Positions 1 to 6,865 of a stretch of DNA of 26,800 nt are shown here, piece after piece. Each line of letters begins with the position of its first letter. Within the stretch, counting starts at the first letter, position 1. The translations under genes were made by a program, and so were the position numbers. The DNA comes from Chloroflexota bacterium (lineage in GTDB: Bacteria; Chloroflexota; Chloroflexia; Thermomicrobiales; JADLAZ01), in the NCBI GenBank assembly GCA_020849725.1, contig JADLAZ010000184.1, positions 1 through 26,800 of the forward strand, in the 5' to 3' direction. The notes beneath the pieces are model-generated. The model worked only from the letters and a program-made list of their open reading frames with translations. It was not told the origin of the DNA and did not search any database.

Positions 1-74
1 CCCCGACCACGGGCGCGCGCATTCAGGTCGTCCAGTTGGTCAGCGGTCAGGGTCACGCGGATGATCTTCGGCAT
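1..74 (-). CDS. N-terminus of IS630-family transposase-like protein (partial)
   Basis: Only about 24 residues are visible, beginning MPKIIRVTLTADQLDDLNAR. This resembles the start of the helix-turn-helix part of IS630-family transposases, where a short beta strand is followed by a helix rich in D/E, L and R. The ATG at 72-74 follows a good ribosome binding site (CAGGAGGG). The frame is open to the window edge. Family assignment rests on this short stretch and on its position inside a broken gene, so it is tentative. It could be another small DNA-binding protein. Confidence 0.5.
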   Translation of the reverse strand, partial: MPKIIRVTLTADQLDDLNARARGR

Positions 75-123
75 GGCGGGCCCTCCTGCCCGCCATTGTA
101 CGAGACGCTTACCCGAAGCTGCT
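1..123 (-). mobile_element. left part of an IS630-like insertion sequence (partial)
   Basis: The element runs off the window start. Its inner boundary is placed at 123 because the Uma2 reading frame on the same strand stops matching its family at a TA dinucleotide (124-125). IS630/Tc1-mariner elements insert at TA. From there the minus strand reads AGCAGCTTCGGGTAAGCGTC and then the ribosome binding site and start of a transposase-like frame. The other end is outside the window, so the inverted repeat and the TA duplication cannot be confirmed. Confidence 0.55.
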
Positions 124-558
124 TAGATCGAGCGAGGCCGTCTCCGGTGACGTCACCTCGACGATGAGCGCGGGGCGCGTGCCCTCGGCGGCGACGTCGA
201 ACGTGCTCCAGGCGCGCTGCTCGCGCACAGCCGGAATGACCATCAGGTCGGGGCCGTGCGGTCGCAGGTTCGGCACGTCCCAGGCGATGCGGACGTCTTT
301 CAGCACGGTGATGCTGGGATCGCCGGCGACGCGCGCCCGGAAGACGTCGTAGAGGTAGACGCAGCGGCGCTCGTGGGGTTCGGCGTGCGTCACCTGATCG
401 CCCTCCTCGGGATGGAGCACGTCTTCCAGCGTCAACGACACAGTGACGTCCAGTACGAGCCCGTTCGGCTGCGTCTGCCTGATGACGCGCCAGCCATAGG
501 GATACGGATCGGCGGCGTCTGGCGTAGTGGCCGGCGCGGGCGCGATGGCGCTGCTCAT
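109..558 (-). pseudogene. Uma2-family (DUF820) endonuclease, C-terminally truncated
   Basis: The protein has the hallmarks of Uma2, a PD-(D/E)XK nuclease-like family common in Chloroflexota and cyanobacteria: YPYGWR near the start, LTLEDVLHPEEGD, then GPDLMVIP and PALIVEVTSPET, which carry the acidic active-site residues. Family members continue for about 80 more residues, with a conserved K and a Tyr/Gly-Val segment that complete the nuclease fold. Here the frame ends six codons after TSPETASLD, at a TA where an IS630-like element begins. The start at 558 (MSSAIAP) is preferred over the upstream ATG because GGGAG lies about 10 bases before it. The product should be inactive. Confidence 0.75.
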
Positions 559-661
559 TTGGGCTGCTCCCTCAACCGTGCCGGCGGCGACACCCACCGG
601 TCACCGGGCGCGGCTGATCGTTCGGGTCAATCGTTGGGGGGAGTCTACCATGCCGCGCCGG

Positions 662-1297
662 TCAGGGCGGCGCGGCGAGGCGCGCGCGCACGGCGGCCAG
701 GTCGGCGTCGACAAACGCCTGGGCGCGGCCCAGCTCCGGCTCCTCCAGCCGCATCAGGTAGGCCGGCAGAAAGGTGACGAGCGTGGCGATGCCGGACGGC
801 CCGTCGGCCCAGCGGCCGCGCCCCTGAGTGAGCCTGAAGTCCTTGCCAAGCAGCGCCTTGCCGGCTGTGCCGCCGAGACCGAGGAGGACCGCCGGCCGGA
901 CGAAGCCGATCTCGGTCAGCAGCCAGGCGCGGCAGGCGGCCATCTCGCGCGCTGTCGGCGGGCGGTTGGTCAGCCGGCCGCGCTCGTTGGGGCCGGCGGC
1001 GCGGCAGCGGACGACGTTCGTCAGCCAGACGCGGTCCCGGTCGGTGCCGATCGCGGCCAGCCACTGATCGAGGACGACGCCGGACGGGCCGCTGAATGGG
1101 AGGCCGGAGGTGTCGTCGGCCTCGGACGGTCCTTCGCCGACGATCATCAGTCGGGCGGCCGGGTCGCCCGCGCCGAAGACGACCAGCCTCCGGGTCAGCG
1201 CCAGGTCGCAGTGGGTGCAGGTGAGGCAGTCGGCGCGCACCGCCGCCAGGCTCGCGTAGCCGCCCGGCGTCGGGTCGAAGAGTCGTCCTTGCTGCAT
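662..1297 (-). CDS. uracil-DNA glycosylase-like protein, family 4 type
   Basis: The 211-residue protein matches the iron-sulfur family 4 uracil-DNA glycosylases, which remove uracil from DNA at the start of base excision repair. Cys27, Cys30, Cys98 and Cys122 stand where the 4Fe-4S ligands lie (CTHC; NVVRC; then a Cys after a Pro-rich loop). GEGPSEADD at 54-62 followed by GLPFSG is the first active-site motif. The usual second motif, HPA(Y/A), reads FLPAYLMR at 176-183, with Leu177 replacing the conserved His. The loop between Cys98 and Cys122 is longer than usual. Start: ATG at 1295-1297 with GAGGGGG just upstream. It lies 92 bases after the DUF1697 gene on the same strand. Activity is uncertain because of the missing His. 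Confidence 0.8.
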   Translation of the reverse strand: MQQGRLFDPTPGGYASLAAVRADCLTCTHCDLALTRRLVVFGAGDPAARLMIVGEGPSEADDTSGLPFSGPSGVVLDQWLAAIGTDRDRVWLTNVVRCRAAGPNERGRLTNRPPTAREMAACRAWLLTEIGFVRPAVLLGLGGTAGKALLGKDFRLTQGRGRWADGPSGIATLVTFLPAYLMRLEEPELGRAQAFVDADLAAVRARLAAPP

Positions 1298-1389
1298 GGC
1301 CCCCTCGTTACCGCCGCGCTCTCGACCACGCGCCTCGCGGCCACGCTCGCAAGAACCCATCCACGCCGCCCTGCCGCCGGCGCCGGGCG

Positions 1390-1953
1390 CTAAGCGGGAT
1401 ACCGCGCTGCCAATCCGCGCACGGTGGTGACGTTGCGCAGCGTCGCCGGCAGCGCCAGCGCCCGCTCCAGCCGCGCGCCGGAGAAGGCCGAGTCGCTCGT
1501 CCGGCCCTGACGCAGCCAGTAGACCTCGCGGCCGACGACGGAGAAGTCGTCGGCGTTGGTGCGGTAGGGCGACAGCCGCGCCAGCGCATCGCCGGCCGGC
1601 ACAGTCGACAGGAAGGCAACCATCAACGTCGCGCCGTCGCGCGCCAGGTCCGCCGCCGGGAAGGGCTGGCCGGCGGCGATGGCGGCCACCTCGGCCGGTG
1701 TGCGGATGAAGGTGGCGACGGCGTAGCCGAGCGTGCGTTCGAGGTGGGTGGCGATCGCGGCCTCGAGCGCGGCGGCGTTGGCGCTGGGCGCGGTGAAGAT
1801 GACGTTGCCGCTGGCGATATAGGTGGCGACGTCGCCGTAGCCAAGCGCCTCGATGTGGCGGCGCAGCGCGTCCATCGTCACGGTGTGGCCGCCGACGTTG
1901 ATAGCCCTCAGGAAGGCGATGTAGCGGTAGGGTTCCGGCACTGATGGGGTCAT
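1390..1953 (-). CDS. DUF1697 family protein
   Basis: The 187-residue protein begins MTPSVPEPYRYIAFLRAINV and has the signature RAINVGG near the N-terminus, GYGDVATYIASGNVIF, and a C-terminal RNVTTVRGLA. These are typical of the DUF1697 family, small alpha/beta proteins of unknown function found across soil bacteria. The start was set at 1953 because upstream in-frame codons are read from a dispersed intergenic repeat, and family members start close to the YIAFLRAIN segment. The ribosome binding site is weak (ACAGGTG). No catalytic residues are known for the family. It may share a transcript with the downstream glycosylase. Confidence 0.85.
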   Translation of the reverse strand: MTPSVPEPYRYIAFLRAINVGGHTVTMDALRRHIEALGYGDVATYIASGNVIFTAPSANAAALEAAIATHLERTLGYAVATFIRTPAEVAAIAAGQPFPAADLARDGATLMVAFLSTVPAGDALARLSPYRTNADDFSVVGREVYWLRQGRTSDSAFSGARLERALALPATLRNVTTVRGLAARYPA

Positions 1954-1970
1954 GCTGCACCTGTCCCAGG

Positions 1971-2055
1971 ATAGATGGGAGTGGATGCCGGTGTGCGCCG
2001 GCATGACAGGCAAGAGGCTCCGTCACCCCGGCGGAAGCCGAGGTCCAGGCCGGTG
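1971..2055. repeat. dispersed palindromic repeat, two degenerate units
   Basis: The first unit has a perfect 7-bp stem, ATGCCGG (1985-1991) and CCGGCAT (1998-2004), around a TGTGCG loop. It is followed by GTCACCCCGGCGGAAGCCG. These match the widely scattered bacterial intergenic repeat that gives GTCAT(C/T)CCGGCG-like strings. The units lie between the DUF1697 start codon and the thioesterase gene, in DUF1697's leader. Recognition is from memory of the repeat type; other genomic copies are outside the window. Confidence 0.5.
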
Positions 2056-2085
2056 GCTGAGCGCAGTCGAAGCCGGCGCAGAGAG

Positions 2086-2142
2086 CCTCACCCTAACCAT
2101 CTCCCGCGCGCGGGAGAGGGGACCGGCCATGGTCGGGTGAGG
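2086..2142. repeat. dispersed repeat able to fold as a three-way junction
   Basis: An outer 8-bp stem (CCTCACCC at 2086-2093 with GGGTGAGG at 2135-2142) encloses a perfect 18-bp palindrome (2100-2117, TCTCCCGCGCGCGGGAGA) and a second short hairpin (GACC 2121-2124 with GGTC 2131-2134). The CCTCACCCTAACC...GGGAGAGGGGA pattern is a known type of dispersed repeat. It overlaps the last codons and stop of the adjacent thioesterase gene and may act as its transcript end. Confidence 0.65.
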
Positions 2143-2587
2143 TGCGGCGGGCAGCGGCGCGGGCCCGAATCGCGTCGGCCTCGCGCCAGGCCGCCTCGTC
2201 CTCGATCAGCAGCGGCGGCACCGGTGTCGGGCGGCCAGCGGCGTCGACGGCGACCATGCTGAAGTAGCCGCTGGTGCACAGGTCGCGCTCGCCGGCTAGC
2301 GTCTCACGGTAGACCTCGACGCGGACGATGACCGAGGTGCGGCCGGCGTAGACGGCGCGGGCGACGACATCGACCATCTCGCCGACGTGGATCGGCTGGC
2401 GGAAGTCGATGCTTTCCAGCGACGCGGTCAGCACCGGCCGCTGGCAGAAGCGCATGGCGGCGATGGCGGCGGTCGTGTCCATCCACTGCAGCCTCGTGCC
2501 ACCGAACCGGCTGCCGTAGTGGTGGGCGTCGCCCGGCAGCACGAAGCGGGCCGAGCGGGCCTCGGGCGCGGCGCGGGGCGGCGTCAC
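2093..2587 (-). CDS. hotdog-fold acyl-CoA thioesterase
   Basis: This 164-residue protein would hydrolyse acyl-CoA thioesters in the cytoplasm. It has the single hotdog domain of the acyl-CoA hydrolase family: HHYGSRFGGTRLQWMD with the Asp of the WMD segment, LTASLESIDFRQPIHVGE, GRTSVIVRVEVY, and a C-terminal SGYFSMVAVD then PVPPL. The GTG start overlaps the TGA of the phospholipase D-like gene (GTGA, 2584-2587), so translation is probably coupled; no strong ribosome binding site is seen. Residues after about 148 (TSPDHGRSPLPRAGDG) are encoded by a dispersed palindromic repeat and are unlike the family, so the original stop was probably lost to repeat insertion. Substrate chain length cannot be inferred. 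Confidence 0.85.
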   Translation of the reverse strand: MTPPRAAPEARSARFVLPGDAHHYGSRFGGTRLQWMDTTAAIAAMRFCQRPVLTASLESIDFRQPIHVGEMVDVVARAVYAGRTSVIVRVEVYRETLAGERDLCTSGYFSMVAVDAAGRPTPVPPLLIEDEAAWREADAIRARAAARRTSPDHGRSPLPRAGDG

Positions 2588-3714
2588 TTCGCTGCCGCCG
2601 CTCTGGCGTAGACGCGCTCGAACTCCTGGGTGAAGAGCCGAGCCAGGTCGGGGCTGTCGACGATCAGCAGGTTCTCGTTGTTGTCGCGGGCATTGGCACT
2701 GAAGTTGTAGGAGCCAAAGATGACCGTGCGCTCGTCGATAACGATGACCTTGTGGTGCATCAGGTAGCGGTTGCCGTCCTGCAGCACGTCCAGTCCAGCC
2801 TCTTTCATCGACCGAAACTCGCTCGGGCTGTTGGCTGCCTCGGTGCCGGTCTTCTCGAACACGCCGCGCACCTGCACGCCGCGCTTGCCGGCATCGCGCA
2901 TCGCCCCGCCGATGGGATCGGAGGTGAACGAGTAGGCCAGGAAGATGATGCTGCGCTGCGCCGCCTTGACCCGATTGACGATGGCCGGCTCGGGATCGTC
3001 CTCAGGGGTGAAGTACACTTCCATGCGGATGCCGCGCTGCTCGTCGGTGACGACGTCGGCGGCCGGCTTGTCGGTACGGCCACGAGCGCCGAACTGACCG
3101 GCGAACAGCTTCTCGAACTCAGCGGCGTACTTCTCGGCCAGCGGCTTGCTGCGCCAGAGTGCGCCGTTGTTGTTGTAGCGGTAGGTGTCGTAGACGGTGA
3201 AGTTCCAGGAGCCCATCCAGACGGCGGTGCGATCGACGACGGCAAACTTGTGGTGCATGATCGCGCTGCGCTTGTCCTCGATGACCGGGATCTTGGCCGC
3301 CTGCAGCGTAACGATCGCGTCATTCTTGAGGTTGTCGGTATCGGTGACGAGGCGCACCTTGACGCCGCGCTTGCTGGCATCGACCAGGGCGGCGGTCACA
3401 TTGGTCAGGTCGAGGTCGTAGATTGCCACGTCGATGCTGGTCGTCGCTTCCTTCAGGAAAGCCGTCAGCTTCTCGTCCAGGCCGCCACGGCGGTCCTCGG
3501 GCCGGTCGGGATCTTTCGGGTCGGTGAAGTAGACAGCGACGAGACCGTCCAGCGCCGTGCTCGGCTTGCCGGCGGTCGTAGGCGGGACTGTTGGGGTCGT
3601 CGAGGTCGTGCGGCTCAGCGCCTGCTGGCCAAACAGGATGATGGCGACGATGACGACGACCAGGACGATCAGAGCGATGGCCAGCCACAGGCCGATGCTC
3701 GGGCGTCGGTTCAT
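2584..3714 (-). CDS. membrane-anchored phospholipase D-like protein with two HKD motifs
   Basis: Residues 8-29 form one strongly hydrophobic helix, followed by a Thr/Pro linker (35-52), so the catalytic part is probably outside the cell on an uncleaved anchor. Two PLD half-domains follow, with HKD motifs MHHKFAVVD (H154, K156, D161) and MHHKVIVID (H320, K322, D327), each followed by GS(W/Y)NF. Two complete HKD motifs form one active site in the PLD superfamily, which includes phosphatidyl transferases and Nuc-type nucleases. The layout resembles the Nuc/cardiolipin-synthase-like group, and the substrate may be phospholipid or nucleic acid. The ATG overlaps the stop of the upstream gene (ATGA, 3711-3714), and the stop overlaps the thioesterase start. 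Confidence 0.88.
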   Translation of the reverse strand: MNRRPSIGLWLAIALIVLVVVIVAIILFGQQALSRTTSTTPTVPPTTAGKPSTALDGLVAVYFTDPKDPDRPEDRRGGLDEKLTAFLKEATTSIDVAIYDLDLTNVTAALVDASKRGVKVRLVTDTDNLKNDAIVTLQAAKIPVIEDKRSAIMHHKFAVVDRTAVWMGSWNFTVYDTYRYNNNGALWRSKPLAEKYAAEFEKLFAGQFGARGRTDKPAADVVTDEQRGIRMEVYFTPEDDPEPAIVNRVKAAQRSIIFLAYSFTSDPIGGAMRDAGKRGVQVRGVFEKTGTEAANSPSEFRSMKEAGLDVLQDGNRYLMHHKVIVIDERTVIFGSYNFSANARDNNENLLIVDSPDLARLFTQEFERVYARAAAAK

Positions 3715-4145
3715 GACGTACTCTCTGACATAGCGGGCAAGAGCGCCAGCACGGCGCTGACGAGGTCCGGTCCCGATAGGGTCTCCTGACGCGCCAGGAG
3801 GTCGTCGACGGCATCGCGCTGCTGGTTGCCGAACCAGCGGCTCCAGAAGGAGGGCGGCGCGGGGTCGGGCAGGCCGGCCAGGCGACGCAGGCGGGCAGCC
3901 ATCACCGCGGGAGCGAGATCGTAGCGCTGGCCGACGATCTCGTTGATCTCGTGGCCCTGGGCGCGGACGCGGTCGACGGCGGCCTCGACCGGCTCGCCGC
4001 GATTGGCGGCGGCGTCCAGTTCGGTCAGCGCCCAGTCGAGGAGCACCTGCGCTTCGTCGTCGGCGAGGTCAGAGCGCAGCCGCTCGTCCTCAAGCACGCG
4101 CTCTTTGGCGCGCTCGAGTGAGAGCGTCTCTACCTCGTCCGCCAC
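3711..4145 (-). CDS. conserved-looking hypothetical protein, first gene of the PLD operon
   Basis: I do not recognise this 144-residue protein. It is mostly helical in appearance, acidic in the first third, and lacks Cys, a signal peptide and a membrane segment. Residues 99-108 (SFWSRWFGNQ) form an aromatic patch between two helical regions. The start is GTG at 4143-4145, with a strong ribosome binding site (GGGAGGTGG) about six bases upstream. Its stop overlaps the PLD start (ATGA), so it should be made together with a membrane-anchored PLD-like protein. A partner or chaperone role is only a guess. Confidence 0.8.
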   Translation of the reverse strand: MADEVETLSLERAKERVLEDERLRSDLADDEAQVLLDWALTELDAAANRGEPVEAAVDRVRAQGHEINEIVGQRYDLAPAVMAARLRRLAGLPDPAPPSFWSRWFGNQQRDAVDDLLARQETLSGPDLVSAVLALLPAMSESTS

Positions 4146-4182
4146 CGCCCACCTCCCGCCGGTTGCCGGCTCGGCACAGCCC

Positions 4183-4212
4183 AGTATAGCAAGCTCGGCG
4201 CTGGGGTGTGAC
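4183..4212 (-). promoter_or_regulatory. candidate sigma-70 promoter for the hypothetical-PLD-thioesterase operon
   Basis: On the minus strand, -10 TATACT (4183-4188) lies 18 bases from a -35-like GTCACA (4207-4212). The expected transcription start is near 4176, about 30 bases before the GTG start codon. The -10 is 5/6 and the -35 is 4/6 to consensus. Confidence 0.45.
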
Positions 4213-4246
4213 GGCTACCGCCGGCGCAGGCAACCGACGAGCGGCG

Positions 4247-4276
4247 TTGTGGGCGACGCCGTCATCAGCGTAGAAT
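4247..4276 (+). promoter_or_regulatory. candidate sigma-70 promoter for the CitE-like gene
   Basis: TTGTGG (4247-4252) and TAGAAT (4271-4276) are 18 bases apart on the plus strand. The -10 is 5/6 to consensus. The leader would be about 84 bases and would include a degenerate copy of the repeat seen at 10606-10882 (AGGACAGCCAC ... GACCACTGG, about 4316-4345). Confidence 0.35.
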
Positions 4277-4366
4277 CGCTGCCTCCCCATGGTGCGGCGA
4301 GACCTCCGCAGGGGCAGGACAGCCACAACCTCTATAGACCACTGGTGACTGACGACTGGAGTCCCC

Positions 4367-5239
4367 ATGCGACCGTGGCGGACGCTGCTTTACGTGCCGG
4401 GCATTCAGGAGCGGATGCTGGCGCGCGCGCCGGCGACCGGCGCCGATGGGTTGATCCTGGACCTGGAGGCGTCGGTGCCGGCGGCGGAGAAAGAGCGCGC
4501 CCGGCAGATGGTGGCGGCGGCGCTGCCGGCGATCGCCGCCGCGACGACGGCCGATGTCTTCGTGCGCGTCAACACGCTGGCCAGTGGGCTGGTCGAGCAG
4601 GAGATCGCGGCCGTCGCCGGGCCAGGCCTGGCCGGTGTGGCGCTGCCGGCGACTGACAGCGTCGCCGATGTCGTGCAGGTGGCCGGCTGGCTGGCGACGG
4701 CCGAGGCGGCGGCCGGGCTGGCGGCCGGCGCACTGCGGCTGCTGGTGCTGATCGAGACGGCGAGGGGTGTGCTGCGCGCCTACGACCTGTTGACCGCCGA
4801 CGCGCGCGTGGCCGGCACGCTGTTCGGAGCCGAGGATTTCCGCCAGGACATGAGCGTGCCGCGCTCGCGCGAGGGCTTCGAGTTGCAGTACGCGCGGGCA
4901 GCGGTCGGCGTGGCGGCGCGGGCGGCGCGCGTGCCGGCGCTCGACACGGTCTTCACCGACCTGGCGGACGAGGCCGGGCTGGTGGAGGAGACACGCCGGG
5001 GTCGGCTGCTGGGCTACAGCGGCAAACAGGTGATCCACCCGCGCCAGATCGAGCCGGTGCATCGAGCGCTGGGGCCGACCGGCGCCGAGGTGGACTGGGC
5101 GCGGCGGGTGGTCGAGGCGGCGGCGCGGGCGGCGGCCGACGGCAGCGGCGCGTTCGTCCTCGATGGCCGCATGATCGACCGGCCGGTCATCGCCCAGGCC
5201 GAGCAGATCCTGGCCTGGAAGGGGCATGCTGAGGGGTAG
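4367..5239 (+). CDS. CitE-like CoA ester lyase (HpcH/HpaI aldolase family)
   Basis: The 290-residue protein matches the citrate lyase beta-subunit-like family, cytoplasmic Mg-dependent TIM-barrel enzymes that make or cleave C-C bonds of CoA esters such as malyl-CoA or citramalyl-CoA. Motifs in order: RTLLYVPG (5-12), LDLEASVP (31-38), FVRVN (65-69), IETARG (129-134), GAEDF (154-158) and GKQVIHPRQI (219-228). The acidic residues of IETARG and GAEDF are the usual Mg ligands. Start: ATG at 4367 with GGAG five bases upstream. No citrate lyase alpha or gamma gene is nearby, so it is a stand-alone member, more likely a (citra)malyl-CoA lyase or thioesterase type than part of a citrate lyase complex. 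Confidence 0.87.
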   Translation: MRPWRTLLYVPGIQERMLARAPATGADGLILDLEASVPAAEKERARQMVAAALPAIAAATTADVFVRVNTLASGLVEQEIAAVAGPGLAGVALPATDSVADVVQVAGWLATAEAAAGLAAGALRLLVLIETARGVLRAYDLLTADARVAGTLFGAEDFRQDMSVPRSREGFELQYARAAVGVAARAARVPALDTVFTDLADEAGLVEETRRGRLLGYSGKQVIHPRQIEPVHRALGPTGAEVDWARRVVEAAARAAADGSGAFVLDGRMIDRPVIAQAEQILAWKGHAEG

Positions 5240-5262
5240 TGGATTGGGGGTTGGGGGTTGGG
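5233..5262 (+). repeat. G-rich tract with four G runs (possible G-quadruplex)
   Basis: Runs of 4, 5, 5 and 3 G lie at 5233-5236, 5246-5250, 5253-5257 and 5260-5262, the last three separated only by TT. The tract overlaps the CitE-like stop codon and lies between two convergent genes. It may also be a copy of a dispersed TTGGGGG-type repeat. Confidence 0.4.
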
Positions 5263-5327
5263 AACGACAGTGGGCGGTGCCCGTCCACCACGTTCATCGA
5301 CCTCCCGTTCCACCTGGCCTCCTGGCG

Positions 5328-5606
5328 CTACTGGCCGGGCTGCCCGTAGAGCTGGAGGGGGCCGCGGCGGTAGGCGCGCACGCGCACTTTCTCCATCGCC
5401 GTCCAGCCCAGGTTCGGTGTCGGCCGGTTGTCGGGCACGGTCACGACGGCGTCGGCTGGACAGACAGCGTAGCAAATGGTGCAGCCGATGCAGCGCGCCA
5501 GGTCGACGCGGTGCTGCATCCCCTCATAGGGGATGCAGTCGACCAGGCAGTAGCGGCGGCAGGCGCCGCAGTCGACGCAGCGCGCCTCATCGATGGCGAA
5601 CTTCAC
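5328..5606 (-). CDS. 2[4Fe-4S] ferredoxin
   Basis: This 92-residue cytoplasmic electron carrier has two complete cluster motifs: CVDCGACRRYC (Cys10, 13, 16, 20) and CIGCTICYAVCP (Cys39, 42, 45, 49). Cys24 is extra. A tail of about 40 residues rich in Arg and Pro follows the second cluster and is longer than in minimal clostridial-type ferredoxins. The GTG start overlaps the stop of the diiron protein gene (GTGA, 5603-5606), so the two are probably co-translated. The context suggests it supplies electrons to that protein; this is inference. Confidence 0.9.
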   Translation of the reverse strand: MKFAIDEARCVDCGACRRYCLVDCIPYEGMQHRVDLARCIGCTICYAVCPADAVVTVPDNRPTPNLGWTAMEKVRVRAYRRGPLQLYGQPGQ

Positions 5607-6865
5607 GAGCCGGTCCCGCCGGCGCGCATGCCGGCAGTGCGGTCCTGCCGGCGCGTCAGGATGCGCTCGAACAGCGGCTCGGCCATGGCGTGGATGCGGT
5701 CCAGCCGCGCCAGCCGTTCCGGGTCGTCACCGATCAGCTTCGGGATCCACTCGGAGTAGCCGACGTGCGCCCGCTCGTCGGCGACGATGTACTCATAGAG
5801 GCGGGCCGTCACCGGGTCGTCCAGCTCGGCGGTCAGGTAGTGGACGCGGTAGCGGTGCCGCTCGGTGACGCGCCCCTCGATGACGCGCTGCAGGACGAGC
5901 AGCCGCTCCAGCGGGTCGGATAGCCCCTTGAGCGGCTCAAGGATCAGTCGCGGGATCGGTGGCGTCGGGTGCGGCGGACCACCCAACTCCTCCATGCGAC
6001 GCCAGCTCATCTCGGTGTGGCGGGCCTCATCCCAGAACTGGCGCACCAGATCGAGCCGCATTGACCAGGGCAATTCTGGCGCGTCGGCCAGCACCCGGCC
6101 GAGGATATCGGCGGCTTCCATCTCGCCGTAGGCGTTGGAGTAGAGCAGGTGGCGCAGGATCTCGTTCTTGTCGTCGCCCATGCTGGCAACGGCGTAGTCC
6201 TCGACCGGCACGATGTTGAAGCGGTCGTCGCGGGCCGGCAGGTCGGTCAGATCGCGCGCTGGCGGGTCCGGCCGGCGGTAGGCCGGGAGCGCGCCGCCGC
6301 CCTCGCCACACACTCCGCCGATGGCGTCGAGCGCGGCGCGCAGGTGTGCTTCCCAGGCCCGCGCGCGCGCGGCCGCCGCCGGCGTGGCCGTCACCTCAGC
6401 CAGCGCCGTCTCGCCCCAGGCGATGTGGTCCTCCACCTCGGGGATGATGCGCCGCAGCACGGCCGCCGTCGGCCCGTCGATGATGTCGTCGGTCTCGGCC
6501 AGGTGCCGGCGGTAGGCAGCCAGCAGGTGTGGCTTGACGACGCGGATGGCGCCGGCCAGCCGCTCGGCCGGATCGTCGGCGTTGGCGACCTCGTTGCAGA
6601 AGCGGTCCAGCGCCGCCAGCGCCGGCGGGCGCTCCGGCGCGGCGGTCGGCGGAAAAAGCTCATCGGCGCGGCGGCGCAATGCGTCGGCGGCCAGCGCGCC
6701 TTCGTAGCTGAGACGGGCAAACTCGACCTTGTGCTCCAGCGAGGGCGTGTCCCAGGTCCAGCCGGCGATCGTGGTAAAGAGCCGCTCCTCGACGTAGGCG
6801 TAGCGCCGCATCAGGAAGCGGTTATCGCTGACGCCGTAGGCAGTGTTCAGGCGACGCAGGCGCAT
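5603..6865 (-). CDS. duplicated ferritin-like diiron protein (N-terminal half degenerate)
   Basis: The C-terminal half of this 420-residue protein has a full diiron carboxylate ligand set: GEME (E248/E250), E280-x-x-H283 (DEARH), E330 (VIEG) and E364-x-x-H367 (DERAH), as in ferritin-like oxidases. The N-terminal half aligns with it: residues 49-70 with 273-294 (both end R-R-x-(D/E)-E-L), and 141-152 with 361-372 (both H-(I/V)-x-(W/Y)-x-E). There the first ExxH is lost (Gly56, Ala59), the second keeps only His147, and Lys111 replaces E330. So one half looks structural and the other catalytic. Start: ATG with GGAGG eight bases upstream. It is coupled to a ferredoxin gene. The family may be an uncharacterised ferritin-like group; substrate unknown. 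Confidence 0.75.
   Translation of the reverse strand: MRLRRLNTAYGVSDNRFLMRRYAYVEERLFTTIAGWTWDTPSLEHKVEFARLSYEGALAADALRRRADELFPPTAAPERPPALAALDRFCNEVANADDPAERLAGAIRVVKPHLLAAYRRHLAETDDIIDGPTAAVLRRIIPEVEDHIAWGETALAEVTATPAAAARARAWEAHLRAALDAIGGVCGEGGGALPAYRRPDPPARDLTDLPARDDRFNIVPVEDYAVASMGDDKNEILRHLLYSNAYGEMEAADILGRVLADAPELPWSMRLDLVRQFWDEARHTEMSWRRMEELGGPPHPTPPIPRLILEPLKGLSDPLERLLVLQRVIEGRVTERHRYRVHYLTAELDDPVTARLYEYIVADERAHVGYSEWIPKLIGDDPERLARLDRIHAMAEPLFERILTRRQDRTAGMRAGGTGS

Noticed and set aside
1298..2026. Extension of the glycosylase frame upstream over the DUF1697 gene
   Set aside because: The extension is a shadow of DUF1697. The glycosylase has its own ATG and ribosome binding site at 1297.
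4146..4366. Minus-strand frame in the divergent space before the CitE-like gene
   Set aside because: It lacks a ribosome binding site and family features, and the region holds two divergent promoter candidates and a repeat remnant.
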